A stretch of DNA of 26,564 nucleotides from a virus (IMGVR_UViG_3300044950_001782:1-26564); one strand, 5' to 3'; counted from the first letter of the stretch, positions 14,694 to 22,822 are shown. Numbers and translations: made by a program. The notes: generated by a model from the letters alone, not told the origin.

Positions 14694-15687
14694 GCTTCAC
14701 TAGCAGCCCGGGGCGGTGGCACATGGGCAGCGGATTGCTCTGCGTGTGCAGATCGGTGCCGCGATCGAACTTGCGCGGCTCCTGCTTGGCATAGAGCGGC
14801 TGGCCGAGCGTGTTCACCGTCTCGTTGAAATCCGCCGGCGCGAAGTAGGTGGCGAAGGTGTCCACCGTACCCAGGGGGAAGGCGTGGCCCTCGTCCTCAC
14901 CGATGAAGCTGCGCGTGGTGGTGCCATCCGATGCCTCGCCGAAGTATTCCTCGAAGGTCATGCCGGCGAAGGTGAATCCCGTGCGCAAGTCAGAACGCAG
15001 CGCCAGTCCGGTCTGCCAGTCCTTGTAGGCCTCCTTCACATTGTCATGTCCGGTCAACGCGTCGAAGAAGCTGGACGAGACCAGGCAGTGGATGCCGGTC
15101 ATGAACTCGCCCTGCAGATTCTTGGAGACATAGCGCTTGATCCCCAGACAAACCTTCTTCACGTCCAGGTCGGTGTTGCTGAACTTGAAGTCCACCACCT
15201 TCGGCGTGATCTGGAATTCGTCATAGAGGTCGTAGAGCATCGAACCATCCGAATCCAGGATTACGCCCTTCAAGGCGCCCATGCGCAGATGTTCCAGGGT
15301 GATGGCGTGCTTGTTCCGCATGGTTTGCAGATGCTCGACCATGACGTTGGAGATGGACTGCAACTCGGATTCCATGCCGAAGGCGCGGATGCCCTGTACT
15401 TCTTCCGGCAGCACTACGTCCTCGTGCGGGATATGGGGGATGGCGAAGGAACGCAGCTTGCGTTTGCCGCGCACGCCCACCGTACCAGGCGAGCCCACCG
15501 GCAGCGTCGGCAACAGGCTCAGGACGCCGTTCTTCTCCTCGATGGCGATCTGGCGGAAACGCACTGGCTTGGCCGGAAACAAATTCATCTGGTCCATCAG
15601 CCCATAGTTGTTGGGCAGGATGTTGATGGCGGTGGACAGCGCCGACATGGAGAACGCGGGGTTGTCGAAGGGATTGTTCATGGGCAT
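14680..15687 (-). CDS. Major capsid protein, lambda gpE family
   Basis: This 335-residue protein has the E-family N-terminus (MPMNNPFDNPAFSMSALSTA, then INILPNNYGLMDQMNLF) and the typical QIAIEEKNGVLSLLPTLPVG and GKRKLRSFAIPHIPHEDVVL blocks. Family members form the HK97-fold shell with a decoration protein on top. The length agrees with the family (about 340). An AAGGA Shine-Dalgarno lies about 8 nt before the first ATG (15687); a second ATG two codons later is less likely. The gene follows the decoration protein with a 2-nt gap, as in lambda (D-E). The stop overlaps the rightward moron. Confidence 0.95.
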   Translation of the reverse strand: MPMNNPFDNPAFSMSALSTAINILPNNYGLMDQMNLFPAKPVRFRQIAIEEKNGVLSLLPTLPVGSPGTVGVRGKRKLRSFAIPHIPHEDVVLPEEVQGIRAFGMESELQSISNVMVEHLQTMRNKHAITLEHLRMGALKGVILDSDGSMLYDLYDEFQITPKVVDFKFSNTDLDVKKVCLGIKRYVSKNLQGEFMTGIHCLVSSSFFDALTGHDNVKEAYKDWQTGLALRSDLRTGFTFAGMTFEEYFGEASDGTTTRSFIGEDEGHAFPLGTVDTFATYFAPADFNETVNTLGQPLYAKQEPRKFDRGTDLHTQSNPLPMCHRPGLLVKLTMS

Positions 15688-15689
15688 GG

Positions 15690-16076
15690 TCAGATTCCTT
15701 TGCGAACGAGGATGCCCAGCGCCTTGAGTTGGGCGATGGCGGATTTTTTCTCGGCCACGGTGATGCCCGTGGGCCAGACCAGAGCGTGGTCAGCGACGAT
15801 GGCGTGGCGGGCGACGATGAGCCCGTCATCCCGGTCGGCCAGGTTGGCGTTCACCGCCTGGATCAGGACGCCAGCGGCGACCTCGGAACCATCGGTAGCA
15901 GAGGGATCCACTACTTTGACCTTGGAGCTGGCGGTGATCACACCGACGACCGCGCCGAGAGCCAGGACCTGGCCGGCGGCGACGGTGACCTGGTCGCGGG
16001 AATACAGATTGGGGGCTTCGTACTTGAGGAGGTCCCCCAGGTTGAGGCCTTCGGTGAATACAGGTTTGGTCGGCAT
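15690..16076 (-). CDS. Head decoration protein, lambda gpD-like
   Basis: This 128-residue protein begins MPTKPVFTEGLNLGDLLKYE and has the gpD/HDPD pattern: 'E-x-Y/L...D-LL-K-YE...YSRDQVTVAAGQVLALGAV', a middle strand region (SEVAAGVLIQAVNANLADRD) and a C-terminal helix (AEKKSAIAQLKALGIL). gpD-like proteins trimerise on the capsid at the three-fold sites and stabilise the shell after expansion. The gene sits between protease/scaffold and capsid, as in lambda (C-Nu3-D-E). An AAAGGAC upstream of the ATG supports the chosen start. Members of this family often use an extended N-terminal arm; residues 1-20 may serve that purpose. Confidence 0.9.
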   Translation of the reverse strand: MPTKPVFTEGLNLGDLLKYEAPNLYSRDQVTVAAGQVLALGAVVGVITASSKVKVVDPSATDGSEVAAGVLIQAVNANLADRDDGLIVARHAIVADHALVWPTGITVAEKKSAIAQLKALGILVRKGI

Positions 16077-16079
16077 GGG

Positions 16080-16430
16080 TCAGTCCTTTCCGGCACGAGC
16101 GCGTGCCTGGGCGATGAGGGGGTTGTCCTTGAGGGCTTCCGGCTTCGCGGCCATGGCTTCAGGGGTCAGGTGGGATGCGATCTCGGGACCGTCGGCGCGC
16201 AGCGCCAGCAATGTGCGGCGCACGTTGGCCACAGGGGTCTGGGCCGAGAGGTAGCTCGCGGTGCGCTCGGGCACGCCAGCCAGTTGGCAGAGTTCAGCCA
16301 CTTCGACGGCATCGGCATAACTCAGGGCGGTGGCGGTCGGTTCAGCCACTGTTGCAGAAGGAGTCCTGTCAACAACAGTGCTGGCAGGGATTCCGGAATC
16401 AGAAGTGGTGTCAGAAACGGGGCCATTCAT
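16080..16430 (-). CDS. Nested scaffold protein (Nu3-like internal start)
   Basis: An in-frame ATG at M301 of the protease gene is preceded by AAGGAG, about 7 nt upstream, a much stronger signal than most starts in this block. Translation from it gives a 116-residue protein (MNGPVSDTTSDSG onwards). It has an acidic, Ser/Thr/Pro-rich start, a central helix (YADAVEVAELCQLAGVPERT), and a basic C-terminal helix ending with ARARAGKD. Lambda Nu3 is expressed in just this way from within gene C and acts as the prohead scaffold. By analogy this product is the free scaffold and the full-length protein is the protease-scaffold fusion. Expression itself is inferred. Confidence 0.75.
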   Translation of the reverse strand: MNGPVSDTTSDSGIPASTVVDRTPSATVAEPTATALSYADAVEVAELCQLAGVPERTASYLSAQTPVANVRRTLLALRADGPEIASHLTPEAMAAKPEALKDNPLIAQARARAGKD

Positions 16431-17330
16431 GTGTATCTCCTTGTCGGTGGATGGCGGGGGTGAAGCGAATGCCTCGGCCCGCGCGCTTGCAAGGCGCTGC
16501 ACGGTTCGAGGGGTGAGGAAATCGGCCATCTCGGCCAGGGTGTCGTCGAAGGTGGCCACGGCATCGGCCAGTCCAGCCGTCACGGCGGCGTCGCCAAAGT
16601 AGAGGCCCGCCTCGGTGGCGCGCAGGGCATCCGCAGTCAGGCGTCCGTGGCTTACCACCGTGTCGATGAAGAGGCCATAGAGCCGGTCCACTTCAGCCTG
16701 CAACATGGCGCGTGCCTCATCGGTGATGGCGGTATGCGGCGAGAGGTCGTTCTTGTGGGCGCCAGCGATGATCGGCGTGTACTGCAGCCCCGCCTTCGCA
16801 TCCAGGCCGGACTGGTCGATGTGCATCGCGATCACGCCCACCGAGCCGATGCCCGCCGTGCGCGTGACTACCAGACGCGAGGCCGCGCTGGCCAAGGCAT
16901 AGGCCGCCGAGAAGGCGGACTCGTTGGCGATGGCCCAGACGGGTTTCACCTTGGCCGCCGCTGCAATACGGTCGGCTAGGTCGAACACGCCGCCGGCTTC
17001 GCCGCCCGGCGAATCCACATCGAGCAGAATGCCGGCAACGGACGGATCGGCAAGCGCTGCTGCCAGTCCGATTTGAATCGCCTGGTAACTCAGTAGCCCC
17101 GATTCCGCCTCCATCCCCAGGGTGCGGCGCACCAGGGAACCGTGGATAGGCAGGATGGCGATACCCGGTGTGGGCGAGGCGACTGGCCGGGAGGAAGGCA
17201 GCGCCGCTTGTGGCAGCGTGCCGTCCAGACCGAGCCGGGGAGCCATAACCGAGAGAATCACGTCCAGCTTGGTACGATGGATCAGCAGCGGCACGCCAAA
17301 GAGGCGTCCCGCCAAGTGCGGATAGAGCAT
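16080..17330 (-). CDS. Head maturation protease, S49 family (gpC-like)
   Basis: This 416-residue protein has a peptidase S49/ClpP-like core at about residues 55-265. It shows GIAILPIHGSLVRR, the oxyanion motif DSPGG (106-110), NESAFSAAYALAS with the likely nucleophile S141, and GAHKNDLSPHT with K193 as the general base of the Ser-Lys dyad. It should cleave the scaffold and prohead proteins after assembly. The C-terminal 115 residues are low-complexity and helical and form the scaffold-like part. An internal in-frame ATG at 16430 with a strong Shine-Dalgarno starts this part on its own, as lambda Nu3 does in gpC (see separate entry). The gene starts 12 nt after the portal stop. Confidence 0.93.
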   Translation of the reverse strand: MLYPHLAGRLFGVPLLIHRTKLDVILSVMAPRLGLDGTLPQAALPSSRPVASPTPGIAILPIHGSLVRRTLGMEAESGLLSYQAIQIGLAAALADPSVAGILLDVDSPGGEAGGVFDLADRIAAAAKVKPVWAIANESAFSAAYALASAASRLVVTRTAGIGSVGVIAMHIDQSGLDAKAGLQYTPIIAGAHKNDLSPHTAITDEARAMLQAEVDRLYGLFIDTVVSHGRLTADALRATEAGLYFGDAAVTAGLADAVATFDDTLAEMADFLTPRTVQRLASARAEAFASPPPSTDKEIHMNGPVSDTTSDSGIPASTVVDRTPSATVAEPTATALSYADAVEVAELCQLAGVPERTASYLSAQTPVANVRRTLLALRADGPEIASHLTPEAMAAKPEALKDNPLIAQARARAGKD

Positions 17331-17342
17331 GGGATGGACCTT

Positions 17343-18878
17343 TCAGATCAGGGAAGTCGGATCGGTCGCCGGATCGGCAGGTGTAGCTTCTGCCGGTGTA
17401 TTCCTGGCGGGCATGACGGCGGTGGGCTGGTCGTGCCGGGGGTCGGACTCGAACACCAGACCCAAGGCATCCGCCCGTGCGTTGTCCGCCGCAATCTCCC
17501 GATCGATGTCCTCGGCGTCGTAGCCGAAGGAGGAAATCGCCTCCGAGCGGGACAGCAGCCCGGCGCGGATGGCGGTGACCATGGCATTGAATTCCTTCTG
17601 CGGATCGACCCACTGCCAGCCCTGCGGGATCCATTTGCAGGCCAGATATTCACGCCGACGTTTCGCATAGCCGGGCAATTTCAGCGCGCCCGACAGCACC
17701 GCCTGCTCCATCCAAGCCGACCAGATCGGCCGGCATAACTGATGCACGATCACGCCGTGCTGGATGGCCTCGCAGCGGCGGCGAAACTCGAGGAGCCCGG
17801 CCCGGATCGAGGAGTAATTGACCTGGGTGAGGTCGCCGGTCAACTGCTCATAGGTCACGCCCATGGCGGCGGCCACGGCCCGGAACTGCATGCGCAGGAA
17901 CTCGCCGTAGGACGCACCGACGTCGGCTGGCTGCGAGAATTTGACGTCCTCACCCGGCTCCAGAATCTGCAAAGTGCCGGGTTCCAGACCCACCAGGGCG
18001 ACGCCGTTCTGGTCTGAATTGCCTTCTCCCATCAGGTTGTCCTCGGGGGAGAGGCGGGTGATGAAGCCGGCGAACATGGCGGCGGTCTTCTTCCTCACCA
18101 GTTCGGCGTCGTCGTACTGGTCGAGCTCATTCAGCTTCACCAGTGCGCGAGAGAGCCAGGGCTCGCCGCGAATCTGGCCGGGCCGCAGTGGACGGAATAG
18201 ATGAATGATCTCGGCGGCATCCACCCGCACGGTGTCGATACCACCTTGGCTGGACATCGGAGCCAGGGCACCATCCTCGGGATGGCTGCGGTACAGGTGG
18301 TAGGCGACACGGCGGCCCAGCTTGTCGAACTCGATGCCGGCGCGAATCACATAGCCCGATGGCAGATCACTATTCATGGATACCGGCAGGTGCTCGGGTT
18401 CCAGCAACTGGATCTGCAGCGGTACTGCCAGTCCATCTTCTTCACGGCGGGGGCGCAACCGCACCAGACATTCGCCGCCTTCGAGCATGGCGCGGCAGGC
18501 CATGGCTTGCAGGCCGTAAAAATCGGTCAGGCTGGCAGCATCTGCTTCCTCACACCAGTCTCGCCAGAGCGACTGGATGCGCTCGCGTTGCGCGGGATCC
18601 GCGAGCATGGACTGGGGCTTGATGCCGGTACCGATGGCATTGGCAACGAAACCTTCCAAAGCCGCATTGGCCCAGGCGTTACGGCGCACCAGATCGCGGC
18701 TCTTGGTGCGCAACTCGGACTGGGTGGCCAGCATGGCGGCCACCGCACCCGGATTACCTGGCATCCATGCCCAGGCGCGGCGTCCGCTGCCGGCCGCCTC
18801 ATGGATTGGGGGTCGCCCGAATAACGCGCCGATCTTGCCGAACCAGCCTGCCGACGCTTTGGTGTTTTTCCTGGCCAT
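17343..18878 (-). CDS. Portal protein, lambda gpB family
   Basis: This 511-residue protein starts at ATG 18878 (MARKNTKASAGWFGK), overlapping the gpW stop by one base; the upstream extension in the same frame is not used. It has the lambda portal pattern: RRNAWANAALEGFVANAIGT, then LWRDWCEEADAASLTDFYGL, GECLVRLRPRREEDGL, and the clip/crown region GEFLRMQFRAVAAAMGVTYE followed by NYSSIRAGLLEFRRRCEAIQ. Twelve copies form the DNA channel at one head vertex and bind terminase and gpW. The C-terminal tail (about the last 40 residues) is Pro/Ala-rich and may be disordered. Length is close to lambda gpB (533). Confidence 0.95.
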   Translation of the reverse strand: MARKNTKASAGWFGKIGALFGRPPIHEAAGSGRRAWAWMPGNPGAVAAMLATQSELRTKSRDLVRRNAWANAALEGFVANAIGTGIKPQSMLADPAQRERIQSLWRDWCEEADAASLTDFYGLQAMACRAMLEGGECLVRLRPRREEDGLAVPLQIQLLEPEHLPVSMNSDLPSGYVIRAGIEFDKLGRRVAYHLYRSHPEDGALAPMSSQGGIDTVRVDAAEIIHLFRPLRPGQIRGEPWLSRALVKLNELDQYDDAELVRKKTAAMFAGFITRLSPEDNLMGEGNSDQNGVALVGLEPGTLQILEPGEDVKFSQPADVGASYGEFLRMQFRAVAAAMGVTYEQLTGDLTQVNYSSIRAGLLEFRRRCEAIQHGVIVHQLCRPIWSAWMEQAVLSGALKLPGYAKRRREYLACKWIPQGWQWVDPQKEFNAMVTAIRAGLLSRSEAISSFGYDAEDIDREIAADNARADALGLVFESDPRHDQPTAVMPARNTPAEATPADPATDPTSLI

Positions 18879-19099
18879 CAGAACCCCTTGCTGGTGGTGA
18901 CCCGGATCTGCCGGGGCGCTTGTGGCCACAGGCCGGTGTCCACCGCCTGGCGGTGCAGATCGGCTTGCACCTCACGGATCGCGGCTTTGAGTTCATCGAC
19001 CGTGCGGTATTCCACGGTCTTGTCGGCGAAGGTGACGCGCTTTTCTCCCTTGGCCAGGGCGGTCTGGAGGGCTTCGAGTTGTTCTTGCGTGTAGGCCAT
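18878..19099 (-). CDS. Head-tail connector protein gpW
   Basis: This 73-residue protein runs MAYTQEQLEALQTALAKGEK, then RVTFADKTVEYRTVDELKAA and IREVQADLHR. It is the gpW family (lambda gpW is 68 residues). Helix one ends with GEKRV, then come 'Y-R-T' in a two-stranded sheet and a second helix. gpW binds below the portal and completes the head before tail joining. The gene is one-base coupled at both ends (TGATG) to the upstream fibre-tip gene and the downstream portal gene. In lambda W lies between A (large terminase) and B (portal); here it is separated from TerL by three extra genes. Confidence 0.93.
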   Translation of the reverse strand: MAYTQEQLEALQTALAKGEKRVTFADKTVEYRTVDELKAAIREVQADLHRQAVDTGLWPQAPRQIRVTTSKGF

Positions 19100-19488
19100 C
19101 AGCGGTAGACCACGACGTTGATCTCGCTGGAGTCAGACAACGTGCCGGAGGGTGTGGCGCAGACCAGCTCGACGTCATCGGTCGTCTTGTCATCGCAGCT
19201 CACGCGGGCGGCGGCCATCTTCATCGACTTGTCGCTGTTGCGGGCGAAGGCCAACCAGCAGTAGTGCTCGTCGGGCATGGATTCGGCGAAGACCACTCGG
19301 TACTTGCCGGGAGCCAGCCGCATGACTTTCTTCACGTTGTGCCCGGCGTGAACCACGACCTCACCCCGTACCCACCCGAAGCACACCCAGGCGCGGGCGA
19401 GGCCCGGATGCTCTGGGGTGACCCGGGCCTTCAGTTCCTGGCCGATGCGCGTGGCGAGTGCCGCGATGTGCTGCGCCAGCGTCATCAT
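19099..19488 (-). CDS. Small fibre-tip-like virion protein
   Basis: This 129-residue protein starts at ATG 19488 (one-base overlap with the upstream stop); an in-frame GTG at 19491 is an alternative. The N-terminal 25 residues are helical (LAQHIAALATRIGQELKARV). The rest is strand-rich, with KYRVVFAESMPDEHYCWLAF, a DKSMKMAAARVSC block and SGTLSDSSEINVVVYR. 'Gly-Lys-Tyr-x-V-x-F-x-x-x-M-P-x-x-x-Y' followed by a final V-V-V-Y strand is typical of C-terminal tip domains of phage tail or head fibres. It may be the receptor-binding end of a fibre whose stalk is encoded at 20330-20821. This is an inference from pattern. Confidence 0.65.
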   Translation of the reverse strand: MMTLAQHIAALATRIGQELKARVTPEHPGLARAWVCFGWVRGEVVVHAGHNVKKVMRLAPGKYRVVFAESMPDEHYCWLAFARNSDKSMKMAAARVSCDDKTTDDVELVCATPSGTLSDSSEINVVVYR

Positions 19489-20264
19489 CACAGGCGAACC
19501 GTGGCGGTTAGTAGCCGACGCTCGGCGGCAAGGCGCTTGATCAGCGTGCGGTCACCCTGATACTCGATCTGGTAGTTCTGTGGCGAGGGGACCAGGATGC
19601 GTTGCGTGGGCGGGGCGTAAAACTGAACTTCGGCGATGGCCAGGGCACCTTCGTAATCTGGCCTGGCGGTTGCCGTGACGTTGATCTCCCAGCAAGTAAA
19701 ACTGGCCGATTGGGACAGGCTGAATTCACGTCGCTGACTGTTGCTCCAGACCACACCGGTACGTGCGTCCACCTGCGTCCAGTTCACCCCGTCGTAGGAA
19801 CCGCGCAGTGTCCAGTCTCGTGGCGCACTGTCGCCATACGCGCTGCGCGAGGTCATGGCGTAGCTCAGCAGGCTTTTGGGTGTCGTGAAACAGCAGCGCC
19901 ACCAACCACTGGTGAGGTAAGAACCGGCTGTCCAGTGCATGGCGAGATTGCCATCGACCGCGCGCCAGGGGCCGGCAATAGTGGGATGGGTCGTCGACGC
20001 AGATATCGTGCACTGGGACGAGGTGTTCCCAGTCATCACCGGAATTAGGCTGCCGCCCGGCTCGATGACCTGTTCCGCCAGCGAGATCAGGCGTTGATAT
20101 TCCGGATCGCTGATATGGACGATCTCCAGGGATTCGCCCGGGCCCAGATCCAGTGTCTGCCGGCTGCCAGGCAATACAGTGGGAACCGGCGTGGTGGGAT
20201 TACCCAGTCGCAGCTGGGTGATCCAGTCGCGAACCGTGCCCAGATGGGTGTCGAGTGTGCTCAT
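19488..20264 (-). CDS. Discoidin (F5/8 type C)-like virion protein
   Basis: This 258-residue protein has a helical N-terminus (MSTLDTHLGTVRDWITQLRL), then a beta-rich body. Residues 95-225 resemble an F5/8 type C or galactose-binding-like domain: HPTIAGPWRAVDGNLAMHWT, YLTSGWWRCCFTTP, DWTLRGSYDGVNWTQVDART, a CWEINVTATARPDYEGALAI stretch and AIAEVQFYA. The order 'DGN...W...W...L-x-GS-x-DG-x-x-W-x-x-x-D' and the closing 'x-I-A-E-V/I-x-F' strand are the main signs. Such domains bind glycans. It lies between the fibre-stalk-like gene and the fibre-tip-like gene, within the head module. It may decorate the capsid or be part of a host-binding fibre. Confidence 0.75.
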   Translation of the reverse strand: MSTLDTHLGTVRDWITQLRLGNPTTPVPTVLPGSRQTLDLGPGESLEIVHISDPEYQRLISLAEQVIEPGGSLIPVMTGNTSSQCTISASTTHPTIAGPWRAVDGNLAMHWTAGSYLTSGWWRCCFTTPKSLLSYAMTSRSAYGDSAPRDWTLRGSYDGVNWTQVDARTGVVWSNSQRREFSLSQSASFTCWEINVTATARPDYEGALAIAEVQFYAPPTQRILVPSPQNYQIEYQGDRTLIKRLAAERRLLTATVRL

Positions 20265-20289
20265 GAGATGCCTCGATCAAGAATTGGGA

Positions 20290-20321
20290 GCCCGGCCCTG
20301 CCCTAAGGCAGGAAACCGGGC
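20290..20321 (-). terminator. Two-part stem-loop between fibre-stalk and discoidin genes
   Basis: The arms GCCCGG (20290-20295) and CCGGGC (20316-20321) flank a second perfect stem, CCTGCC (20297-20302) with GGCAGG (20307-20312), closing a 4-nt CTAA loop. An unpaired C and an AAA separate the two stems. It sits in the 65-nt gap after the stalk-like gene. There is no T-tract on the minus strand, so it may act as an mRNA stability or attenuation element rather than a full terminator. Confidence 0.5.
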
Positions 20322-20329
20322 GGACAGGT

Positions 20330-20821
20330 TTAGATCAGAGCGGCTTCGAAGGCAGCGACGAAGTCGAAGGCGGTGTCGCCCACGTCAGCGGCGGCGACCG
20401 CACCGATGTTGCTGCGGGCCTGGGCCTGTTCGGGTGCAGTCAGGGCCTGGGCTGCGTCATAGCGAACGCGTTTGTTGACGGCGTCCAGCAGCGCGGTTGC
20501 GGCGCTCTCACCGGTCTGGATGGCCTGCTGGATTTCCAGCAAGGTGTCGAACGCGGCATCGGCGCCACCCAGGATGTCAGCCTTCAATGCGTCGAGCAGG
20601 CCGACGATCTTGGAAGACGAGTAGGTGGTGCTGGTGGTGATCGCGCTGTCATCGATGCTGGTGGACGCATTGACCGCGTTCTTCAGTTCGTTGATGGCCG
20701 ACACCAGGCTGGTCTTGTCGGTGGTGGACAGGGAGGCCAGCGAGCCGATCTTGGTGGAGACCGCGTTGAATTCCTGGGCAGCGCGAAGGACGAAGCTCTG
20801 GATCTGGGTTTGCAAACTCAT
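20330..20821 (-). CDS. Fibre stalk-like virion protein
   Basis: This 163-residue protein has an N-terminal helical segment (MSLQTQIQSFVLRAAQEFNA). A linker 'SLASLSTTDKTSLVSAINEL' follows, a motif common in phage fibre proteins, then a long helical/coiled-coil stretch (SSSKIVGLLDALKADILGG, then DTLLEIQQAIQT). The C-terminal part, VRYDAAQALTAPEQAQARSN followed by IGAV, is another well-known fibre motif. An AAGGA Shine-Dalgarno lies about 10 nt before the ATG at 20821. It is the first gene after TerL in the head module, so it could form a head fibre or an unusually placed tail fibre stalk. Localisation is inferred. Confidence 0.7.
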   Translation of the reverse strand: MSLQTQIQSFVLRAAQEFNAVSTKIGSLASLSTTDKTSLVSAINELKNAVNASTSIDDSAITTSTTYSSSKIVGLLDALKADILGGADAAFDTLLEIQQAIQTGESAATALLDAVNKRVRYDAAQALTAPEQAQARSNIGAVAAADVGDTAFDFVAAFEAALI

Positions 20822-20869
20822 GGTGAGATTCCTTAAAGAAGATTGAAGGTTTTGGGCAAGACGCCCACA

Positions 20870-22822
20870 TCACCCGATCCAGCGGCTCTTGATGACGCGC
20901 CGCGCGGGTTTCGGGATTCCAGAAACACCGAGGCCACCGCTGGGGGTGGCCTCGATAGGGAATTCGGTTTCAGTCGTTTGTGGATCCGGGGGCGATAGCC
21001 CCATCTGCCGCTCCAGTTCGCGCCAATGGCGTTCCTCGAAGCGGTCCAGCCCAGCGGCAGCAGCGGCGGCCCTGGCATAGACGTAGCAGTCCAGTGCCTC
21101 GTTGCGCTCGCGGGTCTTCTGCCACTCCCTCACCGGGAAGCCGTTGCGGTTGCGGCGGGTGATCAATTGTTCGGCGCAGAGTTGCTGGATGAACTCTGCG
21201 TCCACCTTCGGCAGATGCACGAAGCCAGCAGGAAAGATGACCGTGACGCCGTCCTCGTCCACCTCGGCGGCTTTGCGCAATGCGTTGTAGAACTCCAGCT
21301 TGGCGATGCCCACCGCCACCGAATAGACCTTGATGCCCCGGCGCAGCTTCTTGCCGGCCTGGGTCACATCCACCGCCGTGGGCGTGCCGATCAACGCCGC
21401 CCCACGCGGTACGCCCTTCACCGCCATCAGCCGGTGATCCTTTGCCACCCGCACGAAGGCATAGGCCTCTTGCGTGGCGAAGCCGGTGTCCAGCGCGAAG
21501 CGAACCAGCGGCAGTCGCGCGCCGGAGGTGTGGGTCCAGGTTTCGGTCAGTATCTGGGCCAGCTGACGCCAAACCGTGTCCCGCGCGGTATCGCCCATCA
21601 GCACGCGATGCTCGATCAGCCATGCCTCTTTGCCGCGCCCGAAGGCCCAGATCGAGGCCTCGATACGATCCTTCTGCACGTCGGCCCCACCCGCCAGCAG
21701 CAGCCCGCCAATGGGGATGGAGCCGATGCGGTACTCCTCGCGCCGCTCCAGCAGCCGCTGCCAGTCCGGCGCCTCGCCTTCCTCGATCCAGGTCTCACCC
21801 AATTCCGTGTTCTTGAAGGTTTTGATCGCCGAGGCCGAGCCGGATTCTTTGTTCACAGCAGACTCCCAGGCGGCGGCAATGTCGCGCCAGGACCGCCAGC
21901 CAATCGGGCTGTAGAGCGACGACAGGTGGAAGCCTGCCGTCTTTCCATTACTCGTTCCCAGCGCCCGCCACTCGCCGGCTGCCAGCATCGAAGTCTTGTG
22001 ATGCTCGGCGATGGCGGTGTCGCAGGTCTCGCAGACGTAAGCTGCCGTCTCCGGCTGATGCTTGTCCCAGCGCAGTTGTTCGAAGCGCAGCCATTGTTGA
22101 TGCCCGCAGTGCGGACAGGGCACGAAGTAGCGGCGCTGGTCGGACGCCTCGTACTCGCGCTCGATAGCCGACACCCCGGCGATGGTCGGGGTGGAGACGA
22201 TAAAAATCTTGCGCCGCGCGAAGGTGCGGGTGCGGGCCTCGGCCAGCGAAATCGCATCGCCCTCGCCATCCACGTCCAGGGGATAGCCATCCACCTCGTC
22301 GAGAAACAGATAGCGCACCGGCATTGAGCGCAGGCCGACAGCACTGTTTGCACCGGTCATCACCAAGACGCCGCCCCGGAACTCCTTGGCCAGAATGGTG
22401 TTGCCTGAGTCGCGGCTGCGGGCTGGCGAGATCAGCTCCTTGAGGGTGGGCGACTCCTCGATCAAGGGGTCTATCCGCTGCTTGGAGTTGCGCTTGGCCA
22501 TCTCCACCGTGGGGGAGACCGCCATCATCGGGCCTGGCGCGTGGTGGATCACGTAGCCGATCCAGTTGTTGCCGCACTCGGTCTTACCCAGCTGGCCGCC
22601 AGCCATGAACACGATGCGTTCGATCGGCGACGTCGGCGACAGGCAATCCATGATCTCCTTGAGATATGGCGTGCGGCTGGTGCGCCAGCGCCCTGGCTCC
22701 GAGGAGGACTTGCTGGAAAGAATCCGGTGCCGGTCGGCCCATTCCGACAGCGTCAGCATCGGATCCGGAGTGAGCCCCTCGCGCCAGGCGCTTTCGATCT
22801 CCAGAGCACCTTCGTAGTCCAT
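20870..22822 (-). CDS. Terminase large subunit, lambda GpA family
   Basis: This 650-residue protein starts at ATG 22822 (one-base overlap with the TerS stop); the preceding in-frame TTG is not needed. It packages DNA into the prohead. The ATPase domain has Walker A AGGQLGKTE (about 74-82, Lys 80), Walker B YLFLDEVD (about 171-178) and a motif III STPT near 210. A zinc-finger-like set, CPHC (236-239) and CETC (264-267), lies between the ATPase and nuclease domains. The C-terminal nuclease domain contains FALDTGFATQEAYAF (first acidic motif) and further conserved Asp/Glu residues. Length and order agree with the GpA family (lambda 641). The start is preceded by AAGGTGG. Confidence 0.95.
   Translation of the reverse strand: MDYEGALEIESAWREGLTPDPMLTLSEWADRHRILSSKSSSEPGRWRTSRTPYLKEIMDCLSPTSPIERIVFMAGGQLGKTECGNNWIGYVIHHAPGPMMAVSPTVEMAKRNSKQRIDPLIEESPTLKELISPARSRDSGNTILAKEFRGGVLVMTGANSAVGLRSMPVRYLFLDEVDGYPLDVDGEGDAISLAEARTRTFARRKIFIVSTPTIAGVSAIEREYEASDQRRYFVPCPHCGHQQWLRFEQLRWDKHQPETAAYVCETCDTAIAEHHKTSMLAAGEWRALGTSNGKTAGFHLSSLYSPIGWRSWRDIAAAWESAVNKESGSASAIKTFKNTELGETWIEEGEAPDWQRLLERREEYRIGSIPIGGLLLAGGADVQKDRIEASIWAFGRGKEAWLIEHRVLMGDTARDTVWRQLAQILTETWTHTSGARLPLVRFALDTGFATQEAYAFVRVAKDHRLMAVKGVPRGAALIGTPTAVDVTQAGKKLRRGIKVYSVAVGIAKLEFYNALRKAAEVDEDGVTVIFPAGFVHLPKVDAEFIQQLCAEQLITRRNRNGFPVREWQKTRERNEALDCYVYARAAAAAAGLDRFEERHWRELERQMGLSPPDPQTTETEFPIEATPSGGLGVSGIPKPARRVIKSRWIG

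Noticed and set aside
14716-16254. Long plus-strand open frame (512 codons) opposite capsid, decoration and protease genes
   Set aside because: It is antisense to three clearly recognised genes. Its composition (His, Arg and Gly runs) is that of a GC-rich shadow frame, with no domain.
21026-22327. Plus-strand open frame (433 codons) opposite the large terminase
   Set aside because: It is antisense to a full terminase with intact Walker motifs; the residue mix is typical of a shadow frame.
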